A stretch of DNA of 64,000 nt from Candidatus Acetothermia bacterium (GTDB taxonomy: Bacteria > Bipolaricaulota > Bipolaricaulia > RBG-16-55-9 > JANLFV01). The notes beneath the pieces were generated by a model. That model was not told where the DNA came from and searched no databases. It saw nothing but the letters and a program-made list of their open reading frames with translations. Shown one piece after another: positions 1 through 8,308 of this stretch. Position numbers and translations under genes: made by a program. The stretch lies in NCBI GenBank assembly GCA_024653345.1, contig JANLFV010000001.1, positions 1 through 64,000 of the forward strand, in the 5' to 3' direction. Each line of letters begins with the position of its first letter. Within the stretch, counting starts at the first letter, position 1.

Positions 1-132
1 CGAATTGGCAGCCAGAGGGGCAAACTGTTAGGATCGGAGCTTGCTCAGTCCCGGCAGTTAAGGCTAATGCAATTATGAGAAGCACCGGACATACCCACCG
101 CCAATCACTCGAGAGTCGCATAGTTCCCCCTT

Positions 133-519
133 TCAAATATTAACCGATCTCTTCTTGAGCCAAGTGGCTAGATCCCTTATAAGCAACGATCCCAACGTTC
201 CCCCTGTGAGTGCTATGGTGAGCAAGGCGTAGTAGAACCCGACGGTGTCGCCCTCAGCCCGAGACGACAAGACATATACCGCATATACGGCGGCACCCGC
301 CGCCGCGAGACCCCCGATCCCCAAAACATTCCGGGCTTTCCTGGACAAGGTGCTCACCCATTGGCGGAGCTCACGAGCAGGATAGAAAGAGAATAGTAAG
401 GCATAGATAAACAGCAAAGTCTGATCGAGGGGGAGAAGGCAAAAAAAGAGGATACTCAGAGCTATTATTGAGATTGACCACTTAACGCCGGCAGGCATTC
501 TCGCTCCTTCCTTTTTCAA
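133..519 (-). CDS. small hypothetical membrane protein
   Basis: Encodes 128 residues with about four hydrophobic segments (roughly residues 12-30, 33-48, 66-84 and 95-114) and a basic C-terminal end, so it is probably an integral membrane protein. I recognise no family and no catalytic motif. It is the first of three leftward genes that run away from the division cluster, and the next gene upstream is the cysteine-rich protein at 580-990. The start is an ATG preceded by a purine-rich stretch; a second Met at residue 8 is an alternative start. Function unknown. Confidence 0.6.
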   Translation of the reverse strand: MKKEGARMPAGVKWSISIIALSILFFCLLPLDQTLLFIYALLFSFYPARELRQWVSTLSRKARNVLGIGGLAAAGAAVYAVYVLSSRAEGDTVGFYYALLTIALTGGTLGSLLIRDLATWLKKRSVNI

Positions 520-579
520 GTTTACCCTTCGGATTCTCAGCGGTCAACTCTCCTCAGCGGGGGACTCATTGACCGTTCG

Positions 580-990
580 CTAAATGGGGCAGCAATAGGA
601 CCGGCACTTCTCTCGCGCGCAATACCCCGGGACATAGCATCCTGCAGCGCAAAATGCGAGGCAGGGGGCAAGGCATGAACGGTACCCATCGCATGCTAAG
701 TCACAGCCACTGGCGCAGACTGCGTAGCAACCCCAGTCCATATGACCAGGGACATATTCAGCACAAGAGCAAAAGTAACATACTCCTCTAGGGCAACGAA
801 GATACTCCTCTTGTGCAGGGTATGGATAACCCTCTTTTCTAGTCCCTCTCAGCCTCTCGATCTCTTCAACTGCGCCAGAGCTCATCCTTACCCTCTTGTC
901 ATTCTGCGGAGCTCTGGAAAACTTAAGCACTACTTCCATAGCTTGGAGATCCACGACGCCGCTGACTACCTCGATGACCTCTTGTTGCAA
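580..990 (-). CDS. cysteine-ladder protein of unknown function
   Basis: Encodes 136 residues. The first 65 are ordinary and charged. The last 71 hold 16 cysteines at 66, 71, 74, 76, 88, 92, 96, 100, 106, 110, 114, 118, 124, 129, 133 and 134. Residues 88-100 and 106-118 each repeat the spacing C-x3-C-x3-C-x3-C, which on a helix would line the cysteines along one face. No signal peptide or membrane segment is visible. CxxxC spacing is known from copper-storage (Csp) and DUF326-type helical proteins, but this protein is too short to be a complete one. The predicted start is TTG with no clear ribosome site; Met18 is an alternative. It lies 8 bases after the lipoprotein gene at 999-1361 and is probably co-transcribed with it. 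Confidence 0.6.
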   Translation of the reverse strand: MQQEVIEVVSGVVDLQAMEVVLKFSRAPQNDKRVRMSSGAVEEIERLRGTRKEGYPYPAQEEYLRCPRGVCYFCSCAEYVPGHMDWGCYAVCASGCDLACDGYRSCLAPCLAFCAAGCYVPGYCAREKCRSYCCPI

Positions 991-998
991 CGTGTCAA

Positions 999-1361
999 CT
1001 AGAAAGAGGACATAGGATAAACTCGTAGATCTCCATCTTGTGCTACTGGATAGGATAGATCAAATGTAACTCCTAGCAGTCCATCTCGGAGTCCCCTGAC
1101 GTCTGTAGGTTCTAGGCGAACTAGTCGAGGTCCTATCGTTTCAAACTCTGGTGCATTCCTAATGATAGCAGGAACTCGGCCACTTGCTACCTCTCTACTG
1201 AGAGGACTTACATTCTCATCTGGGCCTACATCACACTGCACCTGCTCCCCGTAATCGCCACTATCAGGCTGCTGAAAAGAAGCAGTGCAGCCCGTTATGG
1301 CGAGTGCGAGGAGGGCCAGGACCGCCAAGACCGAAAGACTCCTCACTACCCCCTTAAACAT
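999..1361 (-). CDS. small hypothetical lipoprotein
   Basis: Encodes about 120 residues beginning with a lipoprotein signal: a basic start, a Leu/Ala-rich core, and a lipobox ending at Cys25 (ITGC). The mature protein should be lipid-anchored outside the cytoplasmic membrane. The start at 1361 is chosen because a full AAGGAGGT ribosome site precedes it at good spacing; an in-frame start 11 codons upstream would place charged residues before the signal. The remainder is hydrophilic with one further cysteine and no family I recognise. Probably the first gene of a transcript with the cysteine-ladder protein. Confidence 0.65.
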   Translation of the reverse strand: MFKGVVRSLSVLAVLALLALAITGCTASFQQPDSGDYGEQVQCDVGPDENVSPLSREVASGRVPAIIRNAPEFETIGPRLVRLEPTDVRGLRDGLLGVTFDLSYPVAQDGDLRVYPMSSF

Positions 1362-1394
1362 CCTCCCTTTACCTCCTTCCAAGCCTTTATACAC

Positions 1395-1572
1395 CTAAGA
1401 CCCCCTGCCTATCAAGAGCTATGAGTAAGAATCCGTTGGGAAAGGGCAAGGTTGAGGAGGTAGGATTGGGAATTAGCCTGTGGGCAGATGGCCAGCTGGC
1501 CGTAAAGGCCAAGTAGAGGTGATGCCTGTCCTAGCCTACGGCTCATCTCTTCCCTAAGTTTCAGCAAGCTCG
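1395..1572. other. intergenic stretch before murD
   Basis: This is the divergent region between the leftward lipoprotein gene and murD. A 31-codon ATG-initiated reading frame at 1421-1516 (+) is present but has no ribosome site. I see no convincing promoter hexamers, RNA gene or repeat. Confidence 0.4.
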
Positions 1573-2847
1573 ATGAGGATTTTGGGAAAGCGCGTCTCGG
1601 TGCTCGGTGCGGGGCGGAGCGGGCTGGCTGCCGCACGCCTGCTGTATAGACAGGGCGCAAGGGTCCTGCTCAGCGACCATCGTTCGATCCCGCCGCAGGC
1701 CAGGGAGGAGCTAGAAGCCCTCGGGCTCGACTACGAAGAGGGCGGCCATACCGAGAGGATCTTAGACAGCGAACTGATCGTCCTCTCTCCAGGGGTCCCG
1801 CTCGAGCTCCCGATCCTGGGCGAGGCCCGCCGGCGGGGGATCCCGATCATCGGCGAGCTCGAGCTGGCCTACCGCTTCTGCAAGAGCAGAAAGATCATCG
1901 CCGTCACCGGGACCAAGGGGAAGTCGACCACCGCGAAGCTGATCGGCGAGCTCCTCCTCGCCCACGGCCACAGGGCCGTCGTGGCCGGGAACATCGGCAG
2001 GCCCCTCTCGGGCGAGCTTGCGCGAATCGATGAGGGGACGATCGTGGTCCTCGAGGTGAGCAGCTTCCAGCTGGAGTCGATCGCGGACTTCCACCCCTGG
2101 GTGAGCCTCTTCCTCAACTTCGCCCCGGACCACCTCGAGCGGCATGGTAGCCTGGAGAATTGCTTCAGGATCAAGTGCCGGATCTTCGAGAACCAGACCG
2201 AGGAGGACTTCGCGATCGTTCACCGCTCGCTCCTCCCGAGGCTCCCCAGGCTGAAGGCCCGGCTGATCGCCTTCGGCCCGGAGGATGCCCCGAAGGTTAA
2301 TGGCCTCTTCCCCCATCTTCGAGAGGACTTGGCCGCGGCCCTCTGCGCCGCTCGGTTAGTTGAGCCGGGGCTGGAGCTGGCCAGGCTCGACCTCGAGAGG
2401 GCCCTGGCCATGCCCCACCGGCTGGAGTTCGTGGCCGAGATCGGCGGGGTCAAGTTCTACGACGACTCCAAGGCCACGAATGTCCTGGCTGCACTCGCGG
2501 CCATCGCGGCCTTCCCTCATTCCCGGCTCACCTTAATCCTCGGCGGACGGGCCAAGGGCGAGAGCTTCGCCCCTCTAGCACAAGCGGTCAAGGAGCGCGG
2601 GATCGCGGCCCTCTTGATCGGCGAGGCCGCCATTGAGCTCGCGAGGGAGCTCGAGCGGCTCGGCCACCGGCAATTCCGTTTCATCCGGGATTTCCATGAG
2701 GCCGCCCGGCTGGCCCTCGAGCTGGGGAACGAGGTCTGCCTTCTCTCACCGGCCTGCGCGAGCTTCGACATGTTCGCCGACTACGCCGCCCGCGGCGAGG
2801 CCTTCCAAGAAGCAGTCAGACAATCCAGACTCGTTCCGACACGCTGA
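1573..2847 (+). CDS. murD: UDP-N-acetylmuramoylalanine--D-glutamate ligase MurD
   Basis: Cytoplasmic Mur ligase that adds D-glutamate to UDP-MurNAc-L-Ala using ATP. Its 424 residues are close to the usual length. The N-terminal Rossmann-like UMP-binding domain opens with VLGAGRSG; the ATP loop TGTKGKST is at residues 112-119; the central domain carries EVSSFQLE and NFAPDHLERHG; the C-terminal domain holds YDDSKATN and LLSPACASFDMF, all typical of MurD. The ATG start fits the family N-terminus. It is first in the rightward cell-wall/division cluster, separated from ftsW by about 250 bases. mraY, usually nearby, is not in this window. Confidence 0.95.
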   Translation: MRILGKRVSVLGAGRSGLAAARLLYRQGARVLLSDHRSIPPQAREELEALGLDYEEGGHTERILDSELIVLSPGVPLELPILGEARRRGIPIIGELELAYRFCKSRKIIAVTGTKGKSTTAKLIGELLLAHGHRAVVAGNIGRPLSGELARIDEGTIVVLEVSSFQLESIADFHPWVSLFLNFAPDHLERHGSLENCFRIKCRIFENQTEEDFAIVHRSLLPRLPRLKARLIAFGPEDAPKVNGLFPHLREDLAAALCAARLVEPGLELARLDLERALAMPHRLEFVAEIGGVKFYDDSKATNVLAALAAIAAFPHSRLTLILGGRAKGESFAPLAQAVKERGIAALLIGEAAIELARELERLGHRQFRFIRDFHEAARLALELGNEVCLLSPACASFDMFADYAARGEAFQEAVRQSRLVPTR

Positions 2848-3102
2848 ATCTCCGCTAGCTCGGGAGAAGAGGCGCTGTCAGCCCCAAGGAGGCCGTCTTG
2901 GGACTCGCTCGGCTTCTCACGGCGGGAGGAAGATCGACTCCAGTCGAGCCTTGCCAAGGGCAAGGACACCTGAGACGGCCACCGAGGACGAACTCGCCTG
3001 CCCCCTCCGACCGGCGTCCTTCTTCCAGGAGACCTGGCGGGCTAAAAACGGGGCGCTCGTTAGAGTGGCTTCTTCCGGCGATTCACACTATTGGAGGCGA
3101 TC
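2848..3102 (+). other. non-coding gap between murD and ftsW, with hairpins
   Basis: No credible gene. Two short inverted repeats are visible: CCTTGCC / GGCAAGG with a 3-base loop at 2949-2965, and CCCAAG / CTTGGG around 2893-2914. Neither is followed by a T-run, so they are not clear terminators. A ribosome site GGAGG at 3093-3097 belongs to ftsW. It is unusual for a dcw cluster to leave such a gap, and mraY is absent from it. Confidence 0.4.
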
Positions 3103-4323
3103 ATGACGATCTCAGGCCGCAATCCTCTAGACTCCGGGCTTGTCTTGGTCACCATTGCCCTCCTCCTCCTCGGCCTGGTCTTCGTCTATAGCTCGAGCTA
3201 CTACCTGTGCGCGCGATACTTCGACGACTCATTGCTCCTCTTAAAGAAGCAGCTGCTCGCGGCCTTGATCGGCCTGGGGTTGATGTCTTTCCTCGCCTAC
3301 TTCGACTACCACCGCCTCCAGCAGTTGGCGAACCTAGCGCTCATCGCCTCGTTCGGCCTCACTATGCTCACGCTGATGCCCGGGCTCTCCACCGGCGGGC
3401 GGTGGCTCCTCCTCGGGCCGCTCCAGCTCCAGCCGACGGAGCTGCTGAAGCTGGCGCTCCTCGTCTACGTGGCCTCGTCGATCGTCCGGCGCGGGGAGCG
3501 GATGGTGAGTTTCTCCGAGGGAGTCCTTCCTCACCTCGTCATCTTGGGGGCCGCAGGAGGCCTGGCCGTGGCCCAGCCGGACCTGGGGATGGCCCTGATC
3601 TACGGGGCGATCATCTTCTTCTTGCTCTTCATCGGGCGAGCCCAAGTCAGGCATCTTCTGACTTGCATCCTCGCTGGCCTCCCCATGATCTACCTCCTCA
3701 TCCGCATCACCCCCTATCGCTGGAGCCGGCTCGTCGCCTTCCTCAACCCGCTCAAGTATGGTCAAGACAAGGGCTATCAGCTGGTGCAATCCCTCACAGC
3801 CATCGGCTCGGGCGGGCTCTTCGGGCGAGGGCTGGGGCTCGGCCGGGAGAAGCTCCTCTACCTCCCCTCAGCCCATAACGATTTCATCGCCGCGACGATC
3901 GCTGAGGAGCTCGGGCTCCTCGGAGCTCTTCTGTTGCTCTTGCTCTTCGGATTCCTCGTCTATCGTGGATTTCTCATCGTGAGACGCGCGCCCGACCAGT
4001 TCGGCTTCCTCTTGGGAGCAGGCTTTCTCTTCACCCTCGGCCTCCAGACAGCCCTCAATTTGGGCGTGGCCGCCGGGATCTTCCCCGTCACCGGCCTCAC
4101 CTTGCCCTTCATCAGCTACGGCGGCTCATCGCTGATCGTCTCCCTGGCCATGGTCGGGATCTTGCTCAACATCTCCAAGCAAGGAAAGGAAGGAGACTTT
4201 GCGGGTCTTAGTGGCTGGCGGCGGGAGTGGGGGGCACCTCTACCCCGCTCTGGCGATCTTGGAGGGCTTTCACCTTGGGCGCTCCGCCCGAGGGGTGGAG
4301 CGCCTCGGGTATATTGGCGCTAG
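3103..4323 (+). CDS. ftsW: FtsW/RodA-family peptidoglycan glycosyltransferase
   Basis: SEDS-family polytopic membrane protein that polymerises lipid II at the septum. About ten hydrophobic helices run from residue 8 to about 365. The family signature FISYGGSS near residue 340, the RITPYRWSRLVAFLNP loop, and the conserved SAHNDFIAATIAEELG segment are present. I start at ATG 3103, five bases after GGAGG, rather than TTG 3091. The reading frame continues about 45 residues past the usual FtsW end (NISKQ) into murG, so the two genes overlap by 125 bases. That tail is low-complexity Gly/Arg/Pro and does not look like FtsW. Confidence 0.9.
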   Translation: MTISGRNPLDSGLVLVTIALLLLGLVFVYSSSYYLCARYFDDSLLLLKKQLLAALIGLGLMSFLAYFDYHRLQQLANLALIASFGLTMLTLMPGLSTGGRWLLLGPLQLQPTELLKLALLVYVASSIVRRGERMVSFSEGVLPHLVILGAAGGLAVAQPDLGMALIYGAIIFFLLFIGRAQVRHLLTCILAGLPMIYLLIRITPYRWSRLVAFLNPLKYGQDKGYQLVQSLTAIGSGGLFGRGLGLGREKLLYLPSAHNDFIAATIAEELGLLGALLLLLLFGFLVYRGFLIVRRAPDQFGFLLGAGFLFTLGLQTALNLGVAAGIFPVTGLTLPFISYGGSSLIVSLAMVGILLNISKQGKEGDFAGLSGWRREWGAPLPRSGDLGGLSPWALRPRGGAPRVYWR

Positions 4324-5296
4324 GCGCGAGCTCGAGCGCCGAGTCCTCAGGAATTATCCGTGGATCGAGCACTACCTCATCCACGGGCGGGGGCTCCCTC
4401 GCCGGTGGCTGCAGCTAGTGTCCTGGCGTGGGCTCTCTACCCTAGCTCAAGTGGCCCTCGGCCTGGTCGAGTCGCTCTTCATCATCTGCAAGTTCCGCCC
4501 GACGGTGATCGTCGGGATGGGGGGCTTCAGCTCGTTCCCCCCCGTCCTTTGGGGAATCCTGCTCGGAATTCCAACGGTGATCCACGAGGTGAACGCCGTC
4601 CCGGGCCTCGTCAACCGCCTCCTCGCCCCCCATGTCGATCTAGTGACGACCGCCTACGCGCAAACGGCCAGACTCCTCCGGGCCAGACGGATCGCCACCA
4701 CCGGCGTGCCGCTCCGGCGCGAGCTGCTCGAGGCGGCTCAGCTTCCGCAGGAGGAGCTGAAGGCCGGACTCGGCCTGGATCTGCGGAAGCGGACAGTCCT
4801 CGTCCTCGGCGGCTCGCGCGGTGCGGCCCCGCTCAATCGGGCGATCCTCCGCTCCCGCGTGGACCGCGATGATCTGCAGATCCTCCTCGTCACCGGGGGA
4901 GGGGCACCGCAGCGCGGAGGGACGGGGATCATCGCAAAGCAGTATCTCGATCGGGTGGGCGAGGCGCTCGCCGCAGCCGACCTGGTGATCTCTCGTGCCG
5001 GGGCGGCCACGATAGCTGAGCTGACCGCTCTGGGGAAGCCGGCGATCCTCGTCCCCTGGCTGGAAGCGGCGGAGAACCATCAGGAGCTGAATGCCAGGCT
5101 CCTCGAGCAGGCGGGCGGAGCGATCGTCCTCCCCGAAGGGGCCTTGGAGGAGGTCGATCTTGTGGAGCTGGCGCGGAAGCTCTTGGCCGAGCGCGAGCGC
5201 TTGCGCCAAATGGCGGACAGGAGCAGAGCCATGGGGCGGCCGGACGGCCTGCAGAGATTCCTGGAGGAGGTCGAGAGACTATTAACGCGCATCTGA
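4199..5296 (+). CDS. murG: UDP-GlcNAc:lipid I N-acetylglucosaminyltransferase MurG
   Basis: Family GT28 enzyme that converts lipid I to lipid II on the inner face of the membrane. Its 365 residues include the N-terminal glycine loop GGGSGGH (residues 7-13), the GMGGFSSFPP motif, the HEVNAVPGLVNR acceptor-site segment and the C-terminal donor-site segment ISRAGAATIAEL. The start is TTG at 4199 with AAGGAG five bases upstream; no ATG suits the conserved N-terminus. The gene begins inside the ftsW reading frame and its TGA at 5294-5296 lies inside the likely N-terminal part of murC, so translation is probably coupled throughout. Confidence 0.93.
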   Translation: MRVLVAGGGSGGHLYPALAILEGFHLGRSARGVERLGYIGARRELERRVLRNYPWIEHYLIHGRGLPRRWLQLVSWRGLSTLAQVALGLVESLFIICKFRPTVIVGMGGFSSFPPVLWGILLGIPTVIHEVNAVPGLVNRLLAPHVDLVTTAYAQTARLLRARRIATTGVPLRRELLEAAQLPQEELKAGLGLDLRKRTVLVLGGSRGAAPLNRAILRSRVDRDDLQILLVTGGGAPQRGGTGIIAKQYLDRVGEALAAADLVISRAGAATIAELTALGKPAILVPWLEAAENHQELNARLLEQAGGAIVLPEGALEEVDLVELARKLLAERERLRQMADRSRAMGRPDGLQRFLEEVERLLTRI

Positions 5297-6621
5297 TCGG
5301 GATCGGCGGGGAAGGGATGAGCAGCCTGGCTAAGGTCCTCCAGGCCCGCGGGTGGCAGGTCAGCGGCTCGGACCTCGTCGCCAGCCCCCGGACAGCCGAG
5401 CTGGAGCGCCTGGGGATTAAGGTCGCGCTCGGCCATCGTGAGGAGAATCTGGACGGCGCTGAGCTGGTGATCTTCTCCTCGGCCATCGTCCGCGAGAATG
5501 TGGAGCTGGCCGCAGCCCGCCGGCGAGGCCTCTCGATCGTGCCCCGCCTGGAGATGCTCCGCCGGCTATTGCAGGAGCGGGAATCTCTCGGCGTGGCCGG
5601 GACCCACGGAAAGTCCACGACCACGGCGATGCTCGCCTTCCTCCTCGAGCGAGCCGGAGCCCTCGCCCCCTCCTTCCTCGTCGGGGCCTCTTGCCCGGCC
5701 CTCGGGGGGAACGCCCGCTGGACCGAAGGCCGCCACCTCGTGGCCGAGATCGATGAGAGCGACGGCTACTTCACCGAGCTCGCCCTCGACCTGGCCGTGA
5801 TCACCAACATCGGCGTAGATCATCTGAATAACTATGGCTGCGCTGAGGCGGTCTATCGGGCCTTCCGCCGCTTCGCCGAGAGGAGCAAGCGGCTGGTCCT
5901 GAACAGCGACGACGGCCCAAGCCGGCGCCTGCGCGCCGAGTTGGGCGGGAGGAGCCTCACCTTCGGGATCACCCAGACGGCCGATCTCGTCGCTGCGGAG
6001 ATAGCGCAGCGGGAGATGAACACCGATTTCAAGCTGGTCTTCCGCGGGCGAGAGGTCGGAGAGGTCTCACTTCCCGCCCCCGGCAGGCACAATGTCTACA
6101 ACGCTCTAGGGGCGCTGCTGGCCGGCTGGGAGATCGGCCTAGACTTCGAGCAGATGGGGCGAGCGCTCCGGGAGTTCATCCTCCCCGAGCGGCGGTTCCA
6201 GGTCCTCCATCACGACGGAGTGGTGCTCGTCGACGATTACGCCCACCTCCCCGAGCAGATCGAGGCCAATCTGGCCGCGATCCGTGCCGGCTGGCGGCCC
6301 CGGCGGGTGATCGCCATCTTCCAACCCCACCGCTTCTCCCGCATGGAGTCCATCAGTGCCAGCTTCGTCCGCTGCTTCGACTCGGTCGACCGCCTCATCG
6401 TCACTCCCATCTATCCCGCCGGTGAGCGCCCGATCCCCGGCGTTGACGCCGCGGTGCTCGTCCGGGCCCTCCGGGCCCGGGGCAAGAGGGTGGACTACAT
6501 CGATGATCGGGAAGAGATTGTCGCTTCCCTCCGCCGCGAGGTCCGCCCGGGCGACTTCCTCATCAGCTTCGGCGCGGGGGATCTCTGGCAGGTGAGCCGG
6601 GAGCTGGCCGCGGCGCTCTGA
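5281..6621 (+). CDS. murC: UDP-N-acetylmuramate--L-alanine ligase MurC
   Basis: Cytoplasmic Mur ligase adding L-alanine to UDP-MurNAc. It has the ATP loop GTHGKST, the metal/substrate segment EIDESDGYF, DDYAHLPEQI and the C-terminal IFQPHRFSRM. The first ATG (5317) would discard the essential N-terminal Rossmann loop: the in-frame codons just before it read HLIGIGGEGM, the MurC signature. No ATG, GTG or TTG lies in frame for over 130 bases upstream of 5317. I therefore place the start at ATT 5281, ten bases after GGAGGAGG; CTG 5293 is the other candidate. Overlaps the end of murG. Confidence 0.92.
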   Translation: MNAHLIGIGGEGMSSLAKVLQARGWQVSGSDLVASPRTAELERLGIKVALGHREENLDGAELVIFSSAIVRENVELAAARRRGLSIVPRLEMLRRLLQERESLGVAGTHGKSTTTAMLAFLLERAGALAPSFLVGASCPALGGNARWTEGRHLVAEIDESDGYFTELALDLAVITNIGVDHLNNYGCAEAVYRAFRRFAERSKRLVLNSDDGPSRRLRAELGGRSLTFGITQTADLVAAEIAQREMNTDFKLVFRGREVGEVSLPAPGRHNVYNALGALLAGWEIGLDFEQMGRALREFILPERRFQVLHHDGVVLVDDYAHLPEQIEANLAAIRAGWRPRRVIAIFQPHRFSRMESISASFVRCFDSVDRLIVTPIYPAGERPIPGVDAAVLVRALRARGKRVDYIDDREEIVASLRREVRPGDFLISFGAGDLWQVSRELAAAL

Positions 6622-6659
6622 AATCGGCTGGGGTAAGAAGTTCCGAAGGAGTCTGGATT

Positions 6660-7610
6660 ATGGCTATAGGAGCTTCTCAGATATCCGGGCGGGGACTTGA
6701 CAAGCGAGTAAGAGGTGTGGTAAGGTTTAACGAAAAGCTGGCGTATCACAGCTCGCTGCGGGTGGGAGGTGAAGCGCGCTACTTCGTGAGACCAGAAATG
6801 GTCGAAGATGTCAAGGAGAGCCTCTCGTTCGCCGAGGAAGAAGGTCTCCCCTGGGTAGTGATGGGGAACGGGACGAATATCCTCTTCCCTGACGAGGGTT
6901 ATGAGGGGGTTGTCATTCAGATCGGCTCGGCAATGCGAGAGAAGGAACTGGACCACGACCGAGGGCTGTTGAAGGTCCAGGCAGGCGAGAGCTTGAGCAG
7001 GGTCATCCACTTCCTCCACTCCTACGGCTTGAACGATTTCGACTTCCTCATCGGCATTCCCGGCGCGATCGGGGGCTCGCTGGTGATGAATGCCGGGATC
7101 CCCGAGGGCTCGATCTCCGAGCTGGTCAAGCGCATCCATGCCCTCGATGAGCAGGGTGAGCCGGTCACGCTCGAACGGGAGGACTGCGGGTTCGGCTACC
7201 GCCGGAGCGTCTTCCAGCAGAGGAGGCTGATCATCCTCGCGGCGGAGTTCGCCGTCGGCAGTGGGCGGGAGTGGGACATCCAGGAGCTCTTACAGCGGCG
7301 GCAGCGTCAGCCGCTCGGCCGGCCGAGCCCCGGCTGCGTCTTCAAGAACCCGCCGGGGGACTACGCGGGGAGGCTGATCGAGCAGGCGGGGCTGAAGGGC
7401 TACCGGATCGGAGGGGCGGCGATCTCCTCCGTCCACGCCAACTTCATCGTCAATGAGGGTGGTGCGAGCGCAGCCGATGTCCTGAGGTTGATTGACCTGG
7501 TGCGTGAGAGGGTGTATAAAGAATTCGGCATAGAGTTGGAGATGGAGCTAGAGATAATCTCCCAGGGGAGGAGCCGCAAGGGTAGAGCGCCAGAGATGCT
7601 GCTGAATTGA
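6660..7610 (+). CDS. murB: UDP-N-acetylenolpyruvoylglucosamine reductase MurB
   Basis: FAD-dependent, NADPH-using reductase that makes UDP-MurNAc. It has 316 residues. The FAD domain shows GNGTNILF and IGIPGAIGGSLVMNAG, followed by the catalytic serine loop YRRSVF, then GCVFKNPPGDYAGRLIEQAGLKG-type sequence, HANFIVN and a late Glu region. ATG 6660 has AAGGAG eight bases upstream. The first 20 residues (to VRGVVRFN) are less conserved and a later start is possible. The last base pairs overlap ftsQ in a TTGA junction, indicating coupling. Confidence 0.93.
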   Translation: MAIGASQISGRGLDKRVRGVVRFNEKLAYHSSLRVGGEARYFVRPEMVEDVKESLSFAEEEGLPWVVMGNGTNILFPDEGYEGVVIQIGSAMREKELDHDRGLLKVQAGESLSRVIHFLHSYGLNDFDFLIGIPGAIGGSLVMNAGIPEGSISELVKRIHALDEQGEPVTLEREDCGFGYRRSVFQQRRLIILAAEFAVGSGREWDIQELLQRRQRQPLGRPSPGCVFKNPPGDYAGRLIEQAGLKGYRIGGAAISSVHANFIVNEGGASAADVLRLIDLVRERVYKEFGIELEMELEIISQGRSRKGRAPEMLLN

Positions 7611-8293
7611 AGAAGCGCGCGCTAGTTCCGCTTGGGGCGGTCATTGGCCTGGCCCTGGTGAGCTGGCTCCTTGTGGGGAGCGGTCTCTTTAGGATTAGGG
7701 AGATATCAGTAGAGGGTGGTGAGCGGGTCAAGCCCGCTGAGGTGCGGGACTTGATTGGAGTAAGAGTGGGGGAGAACATCTTCCTGGCCGACCTCGGGAG
7801 GGCGCGGGAGGCGCTCCTCCGGTTGCCCTGGGTCCGCACGGCCCAGGTCCGGCGGGCCCTCCCCGGCCGGGTGCGAGTCATCCTCGAAGAGCGCAAGCCC
7901 TGCGCGGTCGCGGCCCTAGCGAAGGAGCAGGAGTGGGTCGATCGCGAGGGCTATCTCTTGGAGAAGGCGCCGGAGGGCAGTGGCCCGCTCCTACGGGGGA
8001 GCAGGGCCCTGGAAACGACGCGGGGTCGGCGGCTCGATGAGCGGAGCCAGCTTGTCCTCGAAGCCCTCTGCCCCTTGGGGGAGCAATTCCTTGCGCAGTT
8101 CACCGAGCTCCAGCTACAATCGAGCTCGCCTGAGCTCGTCCTCCAGGCCAAAGCGGGCTTTCGTGTCCTGCTGGACTTGGAGGACCTGGGTGCGCGGCTG
8201 AGGCTGCTGGAGCGGTTGTTGACAGAGCTCAGAGGGAATGATTATCTTTATATCGATCTGAGATTTGGGGACGTGGTGCTGCGCCCCCGGTAA
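7607..8293 (+). CDS. ftsQ: cell division protein FtsQ/DivIB
   Basis: Single-pass divisome protein: a short basic cytoplasmic start, one membrane helix (about residues 5-27), then an external POTRA domain (IREISVEGGERVKPAEVRDL, residues 28-97) and a beta domain. Its 228 residues are within the family range. The TTG start overlaps the murB TGA, so it is translated by coupling. It recruits FtsL/FtsB-type partners in other bacteria; those genes are not visible here. Position between murB and ftsA supports the call. Confidence 0.85.
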   Translation: MKKRALVPLGAVIGLALVSWLLVGSGLFRIREISVEGGERVKPAEVRDLIGVRVGENIFLADLGRAREALLRLPWVRTAQVRRALPGRVRVILEERKPCAVAALAKEQEWVDREGYLLEKAPEGSGPLLRGSRALETTRGRRLDERSQLVLEALCPLGEQFLAQFTELQLQSSSPELVLQAKAGFRVLLDLEDLGARLRLLERLLTELRGNDYLYIDLRFGDVVLRPR

Positions 8294-8308
8294 GGGTGGT
8301 GAGAGGGG

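Noticed and set aside
1421-1516. 31-codon ATG frame upstream of murD
   Set aside because: No ribosome site, no promoter and no recognisable product.
1762-2316. Long leftward frame inside murD
   Set aside because: Antisense shadow produced by GC-rich codon bias; murD is clearly the real gene. The same holds for the long antisense frames within ftsZ, alaS, hdrA, nfnB, infB and uvrB.
2949-2965. Hairpin between murD and ftsW as a terminator
   Set aside because: Stem of seven bases but no following T-run, and it lies within a rightward gene cluster.
3091-3102. TTG 3091 as start of ftsW
   Set aside because: It would place the GGAGG ribosome site inside the gene; ATG 3103 has that site at ideal distance.
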